Shown: positions 7,212 to 13,936 of the stretch, piece after piece
How the letters are laid out: each line of letters opens with the position of its first letter
Position numbering within the stretch: position 1 is the stretch's first letter
NCBI GenBank assembly: GCA_002413305.1
Contig: DHWS01000038.1
Location: forward strand, 1-15,575
Direction: 5' to 3'
Source: Actinobacteria bacterium UBA5176
Lineage (GTDB): Bacteria; Actinomycetota; UBA4738
DNA: 15,575 nucleotides
Position numbers and translations under genes: made by a program
Notes under the pieces: model-generated
The model's input: only the letters and a program-made list of their open reading frames with translations
Told to the model about the DNA's origin: nothing
Databases searched by the model: none

Positions 7212-8029
7212 CGAACGACGCAGCCCTGCGCGAAGAGGTCCGCGCCCGGTACGCGGAATCGGCGAAGGCCGTCGATGCGGGCTCCGGTGCCGCGAATGAT
7301 TGCTGCCACGCGGGAACGAGCTGCGCCGAGGAGGGCCACGCCTTCGGCCCTGAGCTCTACGAGGCGCTCGAACGGGAGGGCCTGCCCGGCGCTGCGGTCC
7401 TGGCCAGCCTGGGATGCGGCAACCCGACGGCGGTTGCGGAACTGCGCGAAGGCCAGACGGTGCTCGACCTCGGCTCCGGGGGCGGGATCGACGTGCTGCT
7501 CTCCGCGAAGCGCGTGGGACCGGCCGGGAAGGTGTACGGCCTGGACATGACGGAGGAGATGCTCGCCCTCGCCCTGAAGAACCGGGAGGAGGCCGGGGCC
7601 AGGAACGTCGAGTTCCTCAAGGGCTACATCGAGGACATCCCGCTCCCCGCGGGCACCGTCGACGTGGTGATCTCCAACTGCGTGATCAACCTGTCCACGG
7701 ACAAGGGGCGCGTGTTCGCCGAGATGGCCCGGGTGCTCAAGACCGGTGGGCGGATCGGCATCGCCGACGTGGTCGCCGGCGACGACCTGACGCCCGAGCA
7801 GCGCGCGGAGCGCGGGAGCTACGTCGGCTGCATCGCCGGTGCCCTCTCCTTCGCGGAGTACGCGGAAGGGCTCAAGGTGGCGGGGTTCGTCGACGTCTCG
7901 ATCACCCCGACCCACGAGGCAGCCCCGGGCATGGTCTCCGCGATCGTGAAGGCCACCAGGGGCCCGGAGGTCATCGCCGACGAAGGACGCCGAACCATGC
8001 TCCCCATGGTCCAGGAGCGCTGCTGCTGA
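7208..8029 (+). CDS. arsM: Arsenite S-adenosylmethionine methyltransferase
   Basis: A 273-residue ArsM that methylates As(III), using SAM, to methylated and volatile arsenicals in the cytoplasm. The SAM site is VLDLGSGGGIDVLL (85-98) with GLDMTEEML in the next strand. The three cysteines needed for As(III) binding and catalysis are present: C70 (SLGCGNP), C158 (SNCVINLS) and C208 (GCIAGA). Extra cysteines occur at 32, 33 and 39, and at the last two positions (272-273), where terminal Cys pairs may help capture As(III). The start is set by a GGAGG 7 nt upstream (7197-7201 region) and by the ATGA overlap with arsR, which implies coupled translation. No arsenite pump or arsenate reductase is next to it, so methylation is the only detoxification step encoded here. 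Confidence 0.95.
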   Translation: MTNDAALREEVRARYAESAKAVDAGSGAANDCCHAGTSCAEEGHAFGPELYEALEREGLPGAAVLASLGCGNPTAVAELREGQTVLDLGSGGGIDVLLSAKRVGPAGKVYGLDMTEEMLALALKNREEAGARNVEFLKGYIEDIPLPAGTVDVVISNCVINLSTDKGRVFAEMARVLKTGGRIGIADVVAGDDLTPEQRAERGSYVGCIAGALSFAEYAEGLKVAGFVDVSITPTHEAAPGMVSAIVKATRGPEVIADEGRRTMLPMVQERCC

Positions 8030-8071
8030 GGGCGCGCCCTGCTCTTGTCACTCTTTCTGGCACCGAAAGAG
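8029..8071 (+). terminator. Palindrome and hairpin after arsM, probable terminator region
   Basis: Directly after the arsM stop there is a perfect 12-bp palindrome, AGGGCGCGCCCT (8029-8040), followed by a T-rich run. Then comes a perfect 7-bp stem, CTCTTTC (8051-8057) and GAAAGAG (8065-8071), with a 7-nt loop. Neither ends in a classic T tract, so efficient intrinsic termination is uncertain. The next gene has its own promoters, which supports a transcript end here. Confidence 0.45.
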
Positions 8072-8080
8072 CTCCCGGAG

Positions 8081-8110
8081 TGGACAGGCTCGACATCCAT
8101 GGGGTATGTT
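8081..8110 (+). promoter_or_regulatory. Sigma70-like promoter upstream of a leader ORF
   Basis: TGGACA (8081-8086), an 18-nt spacer and TATGTT (8105-8110) make a well-formed promoter. The start would be near 8117. An inverted repeat, GGCTCG (8112-8117) and CGAGCC (8132-8137), straddles that point and could be an operator or the first RNA hairpin. The promoter drives into the leader ORF at 8161, about 138-145 nt before the nucleotidyltransferase start. Confidence 0.5.
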
Positions 8111-8149
8111 CGGCTCGTCACGACGCGAGATCGAGCCGCAAGGTCCGAA

Positions 8150-8196
8150 GGAGCGAAGTGATGAGGAAGGGAGTGGGCCCTCGGGTTCGCTCCCTT
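8150..8196 (+). promoter_or_regulatory. Candidate attenuator with mutually exclusive stems
   Basis: Two stems compete for the same right arm. Stem A pairs GGAGCGAA (8150-8157) with TTCGCTCC (8186-8193), 8 perfect pairs, and would hide the ribosome binding site of the leader ORF. Stem B pairs AAGGGAGTG (8167-8175) with CGCTCCCTT (8188-8196), 9 pairs including one T-G, followed by a pyrimidine-rich tail, like a terminator. A ribosome in the leader ORF would cover the left arms, so translation could change which stem forms. The structures are read by eye and not energy-tested. Confidence 0.4.
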
Positions 8197-8241
8197 TCTC
8201 TATGTCTGCCCTTCGTCCACGCCTCCCTCCGGAGCATCTAG
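8161..8241 (+). CDS. Leader ORF, 26 codons
   Basis: A short ORF starting MRKGVGPRVR and ending SLRSI, with an AAGGAG site (8148-8153) 7 nt before its ATG, one of the better ribosome binding sites in the region. The peptide is basic with a hydrophobic centre (SLSLCLPF) and has no family I know. Its stop (TAG, 8239-8241) lies 13 nt before the nucleotidyltransferase ATG, which has no ribosome binding site of its own, so it may be a regulatory leader peptide or couple translation to that gene. The first half of the ORF is made from the arms of the competing stems. It could also be chance, given its length. Confidence 0.35.
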   Translation: MRKGVGPRVRSLSLCLPFVHASLRSI

Positions 8242-8244
8242 GCT
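8239..8244 (+). promoter_or_regulatory. Putative -10 box (TAGGCT) before the nucleotidyltransferase
   Basis: TAGGCT ends 10 nt before the ATG at 8255 and shares its first three bases with the leader ORF stop codon. It would give an almost leaderless mRNA, an alternative to transcription from 8081-8110. No clear -35 is seen. Confidence 0.35.
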
Positions 8245-8254
8245 CCTGACCGCG

Positions 8255-9016
8255 ATGTTCACCCCCGAGGAACGGGACGAGGTCCGGTCCGGTCTGCTTC
8301 GACTGGCCGGCGAGGACCCTCGCCTGAGCGGCGCGGCGATCACTGGGTCGGCCTCGCAGGGGCGCGAGGATCGGTGGTCGGACATCGACCTGTTCTTCGG
8401 CGTCACGACCGGGGACGATCTGGAGGAGACCGTCGATGCCCGGACGGCGCTCCTCCACGACCGGTTCGGCGCGCTCCATCACTTCGACCTGCGGGCGGGA
8501 TCGGCGACCTATCGCGCGTTCATCCTTCCCAGCTGCCTGGAGGTCGACCTCGGCTTCTCGCGCGCGTCCGAGTTCGGCGCTCGCGGGCCGGGCTTCCGGA
8601 CGGTGTTCGGTGAGGAGGTCGATCGTCCGCCGGCACCGCCTCCCGACGGCGGCCACGTGATCGGGCTGTCGTGGCACCACACGCTCCACGCCCGGGTCTG
8701 CATCGAACGGGACCGGCCGTGGCAGGCCGAGTACTGGATCAGCGGACTTCGCGACCACGCGCTGACCCTGGCCTGTCTTCGGCTCGGCCTGCCCGCGGCC
8801 TACGCGAAGGGGGCCGACGCCGTGCCACGGGAAGTGACCGCCGGGCTCGAGGCGGCGCTCGTGCGCTCCCTGGCGAAAGACGACCTGTGGCGGGCGCTCC
8901 GGGGGGCGGTGGCGGGGTTCCTCAGGGAGCTGCACCAGGCCGATCCGCTCCTCGGGCACCGGCTGGAAGCGCCCCTGCTCGAGCTGGCGAAGATCGGGGC
9001 CGGCCAGGACGGCTGA
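8255..9016 (+). CDS. Nucleotidyltransferase-superfamily protein
   Basis: A 253-residue protein of the DNA polymerase beta nucleotidyltransferase superfamily. The signature is complete: GSASQGREDRWSDIDLFF at residues 31-48, with G31-S32 and metal-binding D43 and D45; a third acidic residue is likely in CLEVDLGF. The rest is mostly helical, as in the substrate domain of aminoglycoside and lincosamide nucleotidyltransferases. Such proteins transfer NMP to an antibiotic hydroxyl, but many relatives have unknown targets, so an antibiotic role is only a possibility. The ATG has no ribosome binding site, and its region carries a promoter-like box and a leader ORF just upstream. It stands alone between arsM and the WhiB gene. 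Confidence 0.78.
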   Translation: MFTPEERDEVRSGLLRLAGEDPRLSGAAITGSASQGREDRWSDIDLFFGVTTGDDLEETVDARTALLHDRFGALHHFDLRAGSATYRAFILPSCLEVDLGFSRASEFGARGPGFRTVFGEEVDRPPAPPPDGGHVIGLSWHHTLHARVCIERDRPWQAEYWISGLRDHALTLACLRLGLPAAYAKGADAVPREVTAGLEAALVRSLAKDDLWRALRGAVAGFLRELHQADPLLGHRLEAPLLELAKIGAGQDG

Positions 9017-9105
9017 ACCTTTCGGGCGGTCGTCTGTCGTCGGATGCGCCGAAGGTCCCGCCACGTCGGCGTCGTTCGGCCCGTCCCTTCGGACGACCCT
9101 CGCCG

Positions 9106-9135
9106 TAGCCTCGACCGAGCTGTCCCGCGACGGGA
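9106..9135 (+). promoter_or_regulatory. Candidate promoter/operator upstream of the WhiB gene
   Basis: TAGCCT (9106-9111) is a possible -10, which would leave an mRNA leader of about 80 nt. Just after it TCCCG and CGGGA (9123-9127, 9131-9135) form a 5-bp inverted repeat with a 3-nt centre. Upstream, CGTCC/GGACG (9082-9086, 9091-9095) form another short hairpin. No good -35 was found. Confidence 0.3.
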
Positions 9136-9198
9136 ACAAGAGCGAACGGGGACGAAGGGATGCGCGAGCCGCACGTCGAGATCCTGGAGGTACCGAGC

Positions 9199-9459
9199 AT
9201 GGCTTGGGGCGGCCGAGCCCGCTGCGCGGCCGAGGACCCCACCCTGTTCTTCCCGAATGGTGACTCCCCCGGGACCCGCGCGAAGGCCGCCGAGGCGAAG
9301 AAGCTCTGCTTCGAATGCGGGGTGCGCCTCGAATGCCTCCGGTGGGCGATCGAGACCGGCCAGGAGGAGGGCATCTGGGGCGGGCTGGGTGTGCGCGAGC
9401 TCCGCCGGCACCGGCGAGGGCTCCGGTCGGCCCACCAGCCCAGCCCCGGCCGGCTCTAA
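9199..9459 (+). CDS. WhiB-family iron-sulfur transcription regulator
   Basis: An 86-residue WhiB-like protein, a redox-sensitive 4Fe-4S regulator that usually works by binding the principal sigma factor. The four cluster cysteines are C9, C37, C40 and C46 (C..CxxCx5C). The protein also has DPTLFFP after C9, the turn GIWGG at 58-62, and a basic tail (RELRRHRRGLR) for DNA contact. The RGRP-type AT-hook of WhiB7 is absent, so it is more like the short WhiB1/WhiB2-type proteins; no subtype is claimed. The start is decided by GGAGGT (9186-9191), 7 nt before the ATG; an in-frame ATG at 9160 would add 13 residues not typical of the family. It is a single gene, with its own upstream region. Confidence 0.94.
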   Translation: MAWGGRARCAAEDPTLFFPNGDSPGTRAKAAEAKKLCFECGVRLECLRWAIETGQEEGIWGGLGVRELRRHRRGLRSAHQPSPGRL

Positions 9460-9566
9460 GAGGCGCGGAGGGCGTCCGCTCAACCCGCGATGCGGAGCGC
9501 GACGGCAGGCCGGATGCGAGACGTTCCCGAGCGGGCACGCCCTCGCGCCCGACGGCCCGCCTGGCA

Positions 9567-9572
9567 TAGACT
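9567..9572 (+). promoter_or_regulatory. Putative -10 box (TAGACT) for a leaderless start
   Basis: TAGACT ends exactly 8 nt before the ATG at 9581, the same spacing as TAGCAT before the acetyltransferase gene. No ribosome binding site or clear -35 is visible. Confidence 0.45.
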
Positions 9573-9580
9573 CCCCGAAC

Positions 9581-9823
9581 ATGGACGACACCTCCGACCG
9601 GTTCATCGAGACCATCTCTCAGCTCGAGGAGGTCACGGACTCCGTGACTCCCGAGGAGGCCCACCGCGGGTTCGACGAGACGACGCTGCAGGTCTTCTGG
9701 AAGAAGTGGCCGGAGCTCTCGGCGTGGGCGGGCTCGCTGTGGCGGATGTTGAGCGAGGAACTGTCTGGGCCGGCCACACCACATGGGGACTCCGACCACC
9801 ACGAGGTCGGAAGCAGCGGCTGA
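9581..9823 (+). CDS. Small conserved-looking hypothetical protein, 80 aa
   Basis: A soluble acidic protein of unknown function. Its centre is rich in aromatics (FDETTLQVFWKKWPELSAWA) and looks like a folded, probably helical, core, whereas the last 20 residues (PHGDSDHH and Gly/Ser) look disordered. There is no signal peptide, membrane segment or cysteine. The start is supported by the TAGACT box and by the aromatic core appearing in frame soon after it. The stop is 19 nt before the CBS gene, so a shared transcript with the CBS and PPK2 genes is likely. I recall no established function for this type. Confidence 0.6.
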   Translation: MDDTSDRFIETISQLEEVTDSVTPEEAHRGFDETTLQVFWKKWPELSAWAGSLWRMLSEELSGPATPHGDSDHHEVGSSG

Positions 9824-9842
9824 GAGGCTGAGGGAGATCGCC

Positions 9843-10220
9843 ATGGCCGTCGTCAGCGACGTGATGAATCCCGACGTGCTGACGACCACGGCGGAGACGT
9901 CGATGGCCGACGCGGCCCGGGCGATGGTCAAGGCGAAGGTCGGGTCCATCGTGGTCATGCAGGCGTCATGGCTGGACGGGATCCTCACCGAACGCGACGT
10001 GCTTCGCGCCGCGGCCTCGGGCGAGGACCTCACCGCGTCTCCAGTGTCGAAGTGGATGACGCCCGATCCGCAGTCCGCGAGCCTGGACATGTCGCTGGAC
10101 GACGCTGCGCAGCTCATGCTGCTGAACGGGTTCCGGCACCTCCCCGTGGTCGAGGGCAAGGAGGTCCGCGGCGTGGTGAGCATCCGGGATCTCTTCGCCG
10201 CCAGGATCCGCCGGGCCTGA
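9843..10220 (+). CDS. CBS-pair protein
   Basis: A 125-residue protein made only of two CBS domains: about residues 4-60 (VSDVMNP, ending ILTERDVL) and 66-122 (VSKWMTPDP, GFRHLPVV, GVVSIRDLF). Stand-alone CBS pairs bind AMP, ATP, NADH or SAM and usually sense energy or redox charge. The ATG at 9843 is chosen because GGGAG lies 7 nt upstream and because CBS 1 begins a few residues later; an in-frame ATG at 9783 lies inside the preceding gene. The TGA is directly followed by the ppk2 ATG with no intervening base, so the two are almost certainly co-transcribed and probably coupled. Pairing with a polyphosphate kinase suggests a nucleotide-energy role. Confidence 0.92.
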   Translation: MAVVSDVMNPDVLTTTAETSMADAARAMVKAKVGSIVVMQASWLDGILTERDVLRAAASGEDLTASPVSKWMTPDPQSASLDMSLDDAAQLMLLNGFRHLPVVEGKEVRGVVSIRDLFAARIRRA

Positions 10221-11033
10221 ATGGCCGGCCTCAGGCGACAGGACCGGGTCCCCCGGAAGACCTACGAGCGGGAGCTCCTTCGCCTCCAGGAGGAGCTGGT
10301 GAAGATGGCGGAGTGGGTCCGAGACTCGGGAGCCCGCGTCGTGGTCGTCTTCGAAGGCCGCGACGCCGCGGGCAAGGGCGGGACGATCAAGCGGATCACG
10401 GAGTTCCTGAACCCGCGCATCGCCCGCATCGTCGCCCTTCCCGTGCCGACGGAGCGGCAGAAGACCCAGTGGTACTTCCAGCGCTACGTCGAATGGCTTC
10501 CCGCGGCGGGCGAGATCGTGCTGTTCGACCGGAGCTGGTACAACCGGGCCGGGATCGAGAAGGTCCTCGGGTTCTGCACGCCTCAGGAGCACCGCCTGTT
10601 CCTTCAGCAGTGCCCGATCTTCGAGCGGCTCCTGGTCGAAGACGGCATCCACCTCATCAAGTACTGGTTCTCGGTCAGCGACGAGGAACAAGCCCGCCGG
10701 TTCGAAGCGCGCATCGACGACCCGATGCGACGGTGGAAGCTGTCGTCGACCGACCTCTCATCACGGACGCAGTGGGTCGAGTACTCGCGAGCCAAGGACG
10801 AGATGTTCGTTCACACCGACATCCCCGAGGCGCCGTGGTTCGTGGTTCCGGCCGACGACAAGCGGCGGGCCCGGATCAACTGCACCGCTCACCTGCTGAG
10901 CCAGATCCCCTACGTGCCGCCGACCCTGGAGAAGATCCAGCTCCCCAGCCGCGAGTCCGACCAGGGCTACGTCCGGCCGCCGCCCGAGATCTACACATAC
11001 GTCCCCGATCACGCCGCCTCCCTCCTGAGCTGA
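10221..11033 (+). CDS. ppk2: Polyphosphate kinase 2 (PPK2)
   Basis: A 270-residue PPK2, which transfers phosphate between polyphosphate and nucleoside di- or monophosphates. The Walker A loop is FEGRDAAGKGG (44-54), the Walker B/DRSWYNRAG motif is at 103-111, and the WYFQRYVEWLP segment that contacts polyphosphate is at 84-94. Length and the single-domain layout fit PPK2 enzymes that phosphorylate NDPs (class I) or NMPs and NDPs; the subclass cannot be fixed from motifs alone. No ribosome binding site precedes the ATG, in line with reinitiation from the CBS stop. The C-terminal PPEIYTYVPDH segment looks complete. It would regenerate ATP or GTP, or build polyphosphate, under energy stress. Confidence 0.95.
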   Translation: MAGLRRQDRVPRKTYERELLRLQEELVKMAEWVRDSGARVVVVFEGRDAAGKGGTIKRITEFLNPRIARIVALPVPTERQKTQWYFQRYVEWLPAAGEIVLFDRSWYNRAGIEKVLGFCTPQEHRLFLQQCPIFERLLVEDGIHLIKYWFSVSDEEQARRFEARIDDPMRRWKLSSTDLSSRTQWVEYSRAKDEMFVHTDIPEAPWFVVPADDKRRARINCTAHLLSQIPYVPPTLEKIQLPSRESDQGYVRPPPEIYTYVPDHAASLLS

Positions 11034-11075
11034 CGGCCTCCGCGCGCTCCCGTCACTCTGACCGGCGCTCTCCTC

Positions 11076-11099
11076 GGGACGGCCGTCCTCCGGAGGACG
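11076..11099. promoter_or_regulatory. Overlapping palindromes between ppk2 and the flavodoxin gene
   Basis: CGTCCTCCGGAGGACG (11084-11099) is a perfect 16-bp palindrome. It overlaps GGACGGCCGTCC (11077-11088), a perfect 12-bp palindrome. The latter sits in GGGAC-N4-GTCCT, which has the arm spacing of the mycobacterial DosR/DevR box (GGGAC-N4-GTCCC). They could be a regulator site, or alternative hairpins acting as a terminator for ppk2. A third, 8-bp palindrome, TCCCGGGA, is at 11126-11133. Confidence 0.4.
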
Positions 11100-11185
11100 T
11101 GACCATCGCCCCTGTCGAGCCGCGTTCCCGGGACCAGACTTCCCCCCAGGTCACCGCGCCTGATCGCGCAGGGAGGAGGACGAAG

Positions 11186-11718
11186 ATGCGCGCGCTGGTG
11201 GTGTTCGAATCGATGTTCGGCAACACGCAGAGGATCGCGGAGGCGATCTGCGATGGCTCTCATCTCGGGCGAGCGTCGAGATGAAGGAGGTCGGCACCGC
11301 GCCAACGGTTCTGGACGACGTGCAGCTGGTCGTGGTGGGCGGTCCGACCCAAGGCTTCGGGATGAGCCGGCCCGGAACGCGCCAGGGGGCTGCCAAGCAG
11401 TCCACAAGCGGTCTGGTGTCCTCCGGGATCGGGATGCGCGAATGGCTCGGCTCGGTCCAGCGAGGCCGGGAGAGCGTGGCGGCGGCCGCGTTCGACACGC
11501 GGTTCAAGAAGCCCTCGTGGCTCACGGGCTCGGCTGCCCGCGGCGCTGAGAAGCAGCTGCGGGAGCTCGGCTTCCAGAGGATCGCTCCTGCAGAGAGCTT
11601 CTTCGTGACCGGAACCACGGGTCCGCTCCTGGACGGGGAGCTGGAACGGGCTCGCCGGTGGGGCGAGGAGCTGGCGTCGAGGTTCGACGCCTCCGAACCC
11701 GACCTCCGGGCCTCCTGA
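11186..11718 (+). pseudogene. Flavodoxin-like protein, broken by a 1-base deletion
   Basis: The gene starts with a strong GGAGGAGGA site (11172-11180) and an ATG at 11186. The FMN phosphate loop is ESMFGNTQRIAEAI (residues 8-21). After ICDG the frame runs to a TGA at 11282, while the +1-base frame continues as LSSRASVEMKEVGTAP, then VVVGGPTQGFGMSRPGT and a normal C-terminal half to 11718. One base, probably a C at about 11257 (GGC for GGCC), would restore a flavodoxin of about 177 residues. An ATG at 11281 could give an N-terminally cut product without the FMN loop, which should not bind flavin normally. The 152-nt gap upstream holds the palindromes and no gene. Either a consensus error or a real mutation; the strength of both halves favours an error or a very recent loss. 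Confidence 0.8.
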
Positions 11719-11767
11719 CCCCCACGCTTCCCTTTCCGCGCCCGGCCGGAGAGAATCTGCCTCGACG

Positions 11768-13846
11768 ATGAAGCCGAGGACCGCTTCCAGAGTGGCCTGG
11801 TCGATCGGGACGTTCTCGATCGCCCTGATGATCAGCGCGCTCGTGCTCATGTTCCTCGACCGCCATATCGCGCTGCCCGAGGGTGCCGCCGGAGCTCGAT
11901 GGAACTTCTCCAACGTCCTGAACGTGGCGGTCAACATCGCCGTTCCCGCCATCGGGCTCCTCCTCGCCTCACGCCGGCAGGAGAACCCGATCGGATTGAT
12001 GTTCCTGGCCGCGGGGTTCACGCTGGGCATCGGCGCATTCGGCCTGGCCTACGGGGTCACCGGGCTGCTGGTACACCCCGGGTCCCTGCCGGCGGGCCGG
12101 GCACTCGTGTGGCTGGGCAGTTGGGTCGGGTTCATCCCGCTGGGCGTCCTCGCCTTCCTGTTCCTGCTGTTCCCCACCGGTCACCTCCGAACGCCTCGGT
12201 GGCGCCCCATCGCGCGGTTCATGGCGGGCGCATTCGCGCTGGTGACCGCGTTCATCCTCATCTTCGCGACCGCGGCATGGCAGCATCCCTTCAGACAGTC
12301 CTCAGGGGGAAACCTGCTCGGATTGTTGTTCGTCCTGCCCCTGGTCGCCGCGCTCGGAGCATCCCTCGTCGCGATCGTCGTCCGATTCAGGGGGTCGGTC
12401 GGGGAAGAGCGTCTGCAACTGAAGTGGTTCGCCACGAGCGCCGTACTGGTCGTCGCCACGTTTTTCGCCTCGTTCTTCTCGACCTCCTCGACAACTCCCC
12501 CGCTCATATCGGTGCTTCAGAGCCTGGCGTTTGTGCTGCTGTGGACGGCGATCGGCATCGCCGTCTTGAAGTACAGGCTCTACGAGATCGATGTCGTGAT
12601 CAGCAGGGCCGTCGTGTACGGATCGCTGGCGGTCTTCATCACGCTCGTCTACGCCGGCCTGGTCATCGGCATCGGGTCCTTGGTCGGCAACCGACGGAAC
12701 CCGCTGTTGTCGGCCATCGCTGCGGCGTTGGTCGCGATCGCGTTCCAGCCGGTCCGCCAGCGGGCGGGCAGGCTCGCCAACCGAGTCGTCTATGGCAAGC
12801 GGGCCACCCCCTACGAGGTGCTGTCGGACTTCGCCGGGCGGATCGCCGGCACCTATTCCTCGGAGGATGTACTGCCCCGGATGGCCCAGATCGTCGCGGC
12901 AGGGACCGGCGCAGAGCGGGCCGTCGTGTGGCTCCGGGTGGGAAACGAGTTCCGGGCCGAAGCCGCCTCCGATGGCTCCCCCGAGGTGGCGGTCCTTCCC
13001 GTCGAAGGCGGGGCCACCCCTTCCTTGCCACCGGGCGAGGTGGGCGTCCCCGTCACGCACAGCGGTGAGCTCCTGGGAACCATCTCGATCCGGATGCCCA
13101 GGGGCGAAGCGCTCACGTCCGCAGGTGAACGGCTGGTCTCAGACGTGGCCTCCCAGGCAGGCTTGGTCCTGCGGAACGTCCGGCTGATCGAGGAGCTTCG
13201 AGCTTCCCGGCAGCGGATCGTGGCCGCCCAGGACCAGGAGCGGCGGAAGCTGGAGCGCAACATCCACGACGGCGCGCAGCAGCAGCTCGTGGCCCTGGCG
13301 GTCAAGGCGAACCTCGCCCAGTCGATGGCGCGGAAGGACCCCGAGAGGGCGGAGGAGATGCTCTCCCAGCTCAGGGTGGACGCGCAGGATGCCCTGGAGA
13401 ACCTCCGGGACCTGGCCCGCGGGATCTACCCGCCGCTCCTGGCCGACCAGGGGCTGGTGGCGGCGCTCACCGCGCAAGCTCGCAAGTCACCCTTGCCGGT
13501 GACCGTGGAGGCGGACGGGGTCGGGCGGTTCCCGCAGGACGCCGAGGCCGCCGTCTACTTCTGTACGCTGGAGGCGCTGCAGAACGTGGCCAAGTACACC
13601 CAGGCCAGCGGGGCGACCATCCACCTGTCCAGAACGGACGGCGAGCTGGAGTTCGAGGTCACCGACGACGGTGTCGGCTTCGATCCGACGGCCACGGGCT
13701 ACGGCACGGGGACGCAGGGCATGGCAGACCGCCTGGCGGCGCTCGGCGGCGATCTGGTGGTGACCTCCTCCCCAGGTGCCGGCACCAAGGTCCGGGGCCG
13801 CGTCCCTGCCACCACATCCGACACAGGCCGTCCTCGATCCCACTAG
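11768..13846 (+). CDS. Membrane sensor histidine kinase (NarL/HisKA_3 type) with GAF domain
   Basis: A 692-residue kinase. Residues 10-330 hold about nine or ten hydrophobic segments, an unusual large membrane sensor. A linker then leads to a GAF-like domain (about 345-475), a coiled-coil-like stretch and the dimerisation/phosphoacceptor domain with ERRKLERNIHDGAQQQL (H500). The HATPase domain has its N box at 602-610 (EALQNVAKY), G1 DDGVGF at 633-638 and G2 GTGTQGMADR at 646-655. This is the class that pairs with NarL/LuxR-type response regulators, as DosS and LiaS do. No response regulator is present in the window. The ATG has no ribosome binding site and only a weak GAGAAT (11751-11756) upstream. 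The signal could be sensed by the membrane part, the GAF domain, or both. Confidence 0.93.
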   Translation: MKPRTASRVAWSIGTFSIALMISALVLMFLDRHIALPEGAAGARWNFSNVLNVAVNIAVPAIGLLLASRRQENPIGLMFLAAGFTLGIGAFGLAYGVTGLLVHPGSLPAGRALVWLGSWVGFIPLGVLAFLFLLFPTGHLRTPRWRPIARFMAGAFALVTAFILIFATAAWQHPFRQSSGGNLLGLLFVLPLVAALGASLVAIVVRFRGSVGEERLQLKWFATSAVLVVATFFASFFSTSSTTPPLISVLQSLAFVLLWTAIGIAVLKYRLYEIDVVISRAVVYGSLAVFITLVYAGLVIGIGSLVGNRRNPLLSAIAAALVAIAFQPVRQRAGRLANRVVYGKRATPYEVLSDFAGRIAGTYSSEDVLPRMAQIVAAGTGAERAVVWLRVGNEFRAEAASDGSPEVAVLPVEGGATPSLPPGEVGVPVTHSGELLGTISIRMPRGEALTSAGERLVSDVASQAGLVLRNVRLIEELRASRQRIVAAQDQERRKLERNIHDGAQQQLVALAVKANLAQSMARKDPERAEEMLSQLRVDAQDALENLRDLARGIYPPLLADQGLVAALTAQARKSPLPVTVEADGVGRFPQDAEAAVYFCTLEALQNVAKYTQASGATIHLSRTDGELEFEVTDDGVGFDPTATGYGTGTQGMADRLAALGGDLVVTSSPGAGTKVRGRVPATTSDTGRPRSH

Positions 13847-13936
13847 GCGCGTCTGGCTGAGCGCGGGAAACGCGAATCCGGGTATCGTGGGAGACAGCCT
13901 CGAGCGGCCCCCAGCGGTCAGGCGAAAGGAGACACG

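Noticed and set aside
8029..8137. A metabolite riboswitch or 6C RNA after arsM
   Set aside because: The hairpins do not match the conserved loops or core of any riboswitch or structured RNA class I can recall; left as simple hairpins.
9199..9459. WhiB7, with the upstream leader ORF as its known attenuator
   Set aside because: The protein lacks the AT-hook, and the leader ORF precedes the nucleotidyltransferase, not the WhiB gene.
8048..10183. A 711-residue open frame on the minus strand
   Set aside because: It runs antisense through the nucleotidyltransferase, WhiB, 80-aa and CBS genes, all of which have motifs or start signals on the plus strand; its translation has low-complexity Arg/Pro/Ser stretches.
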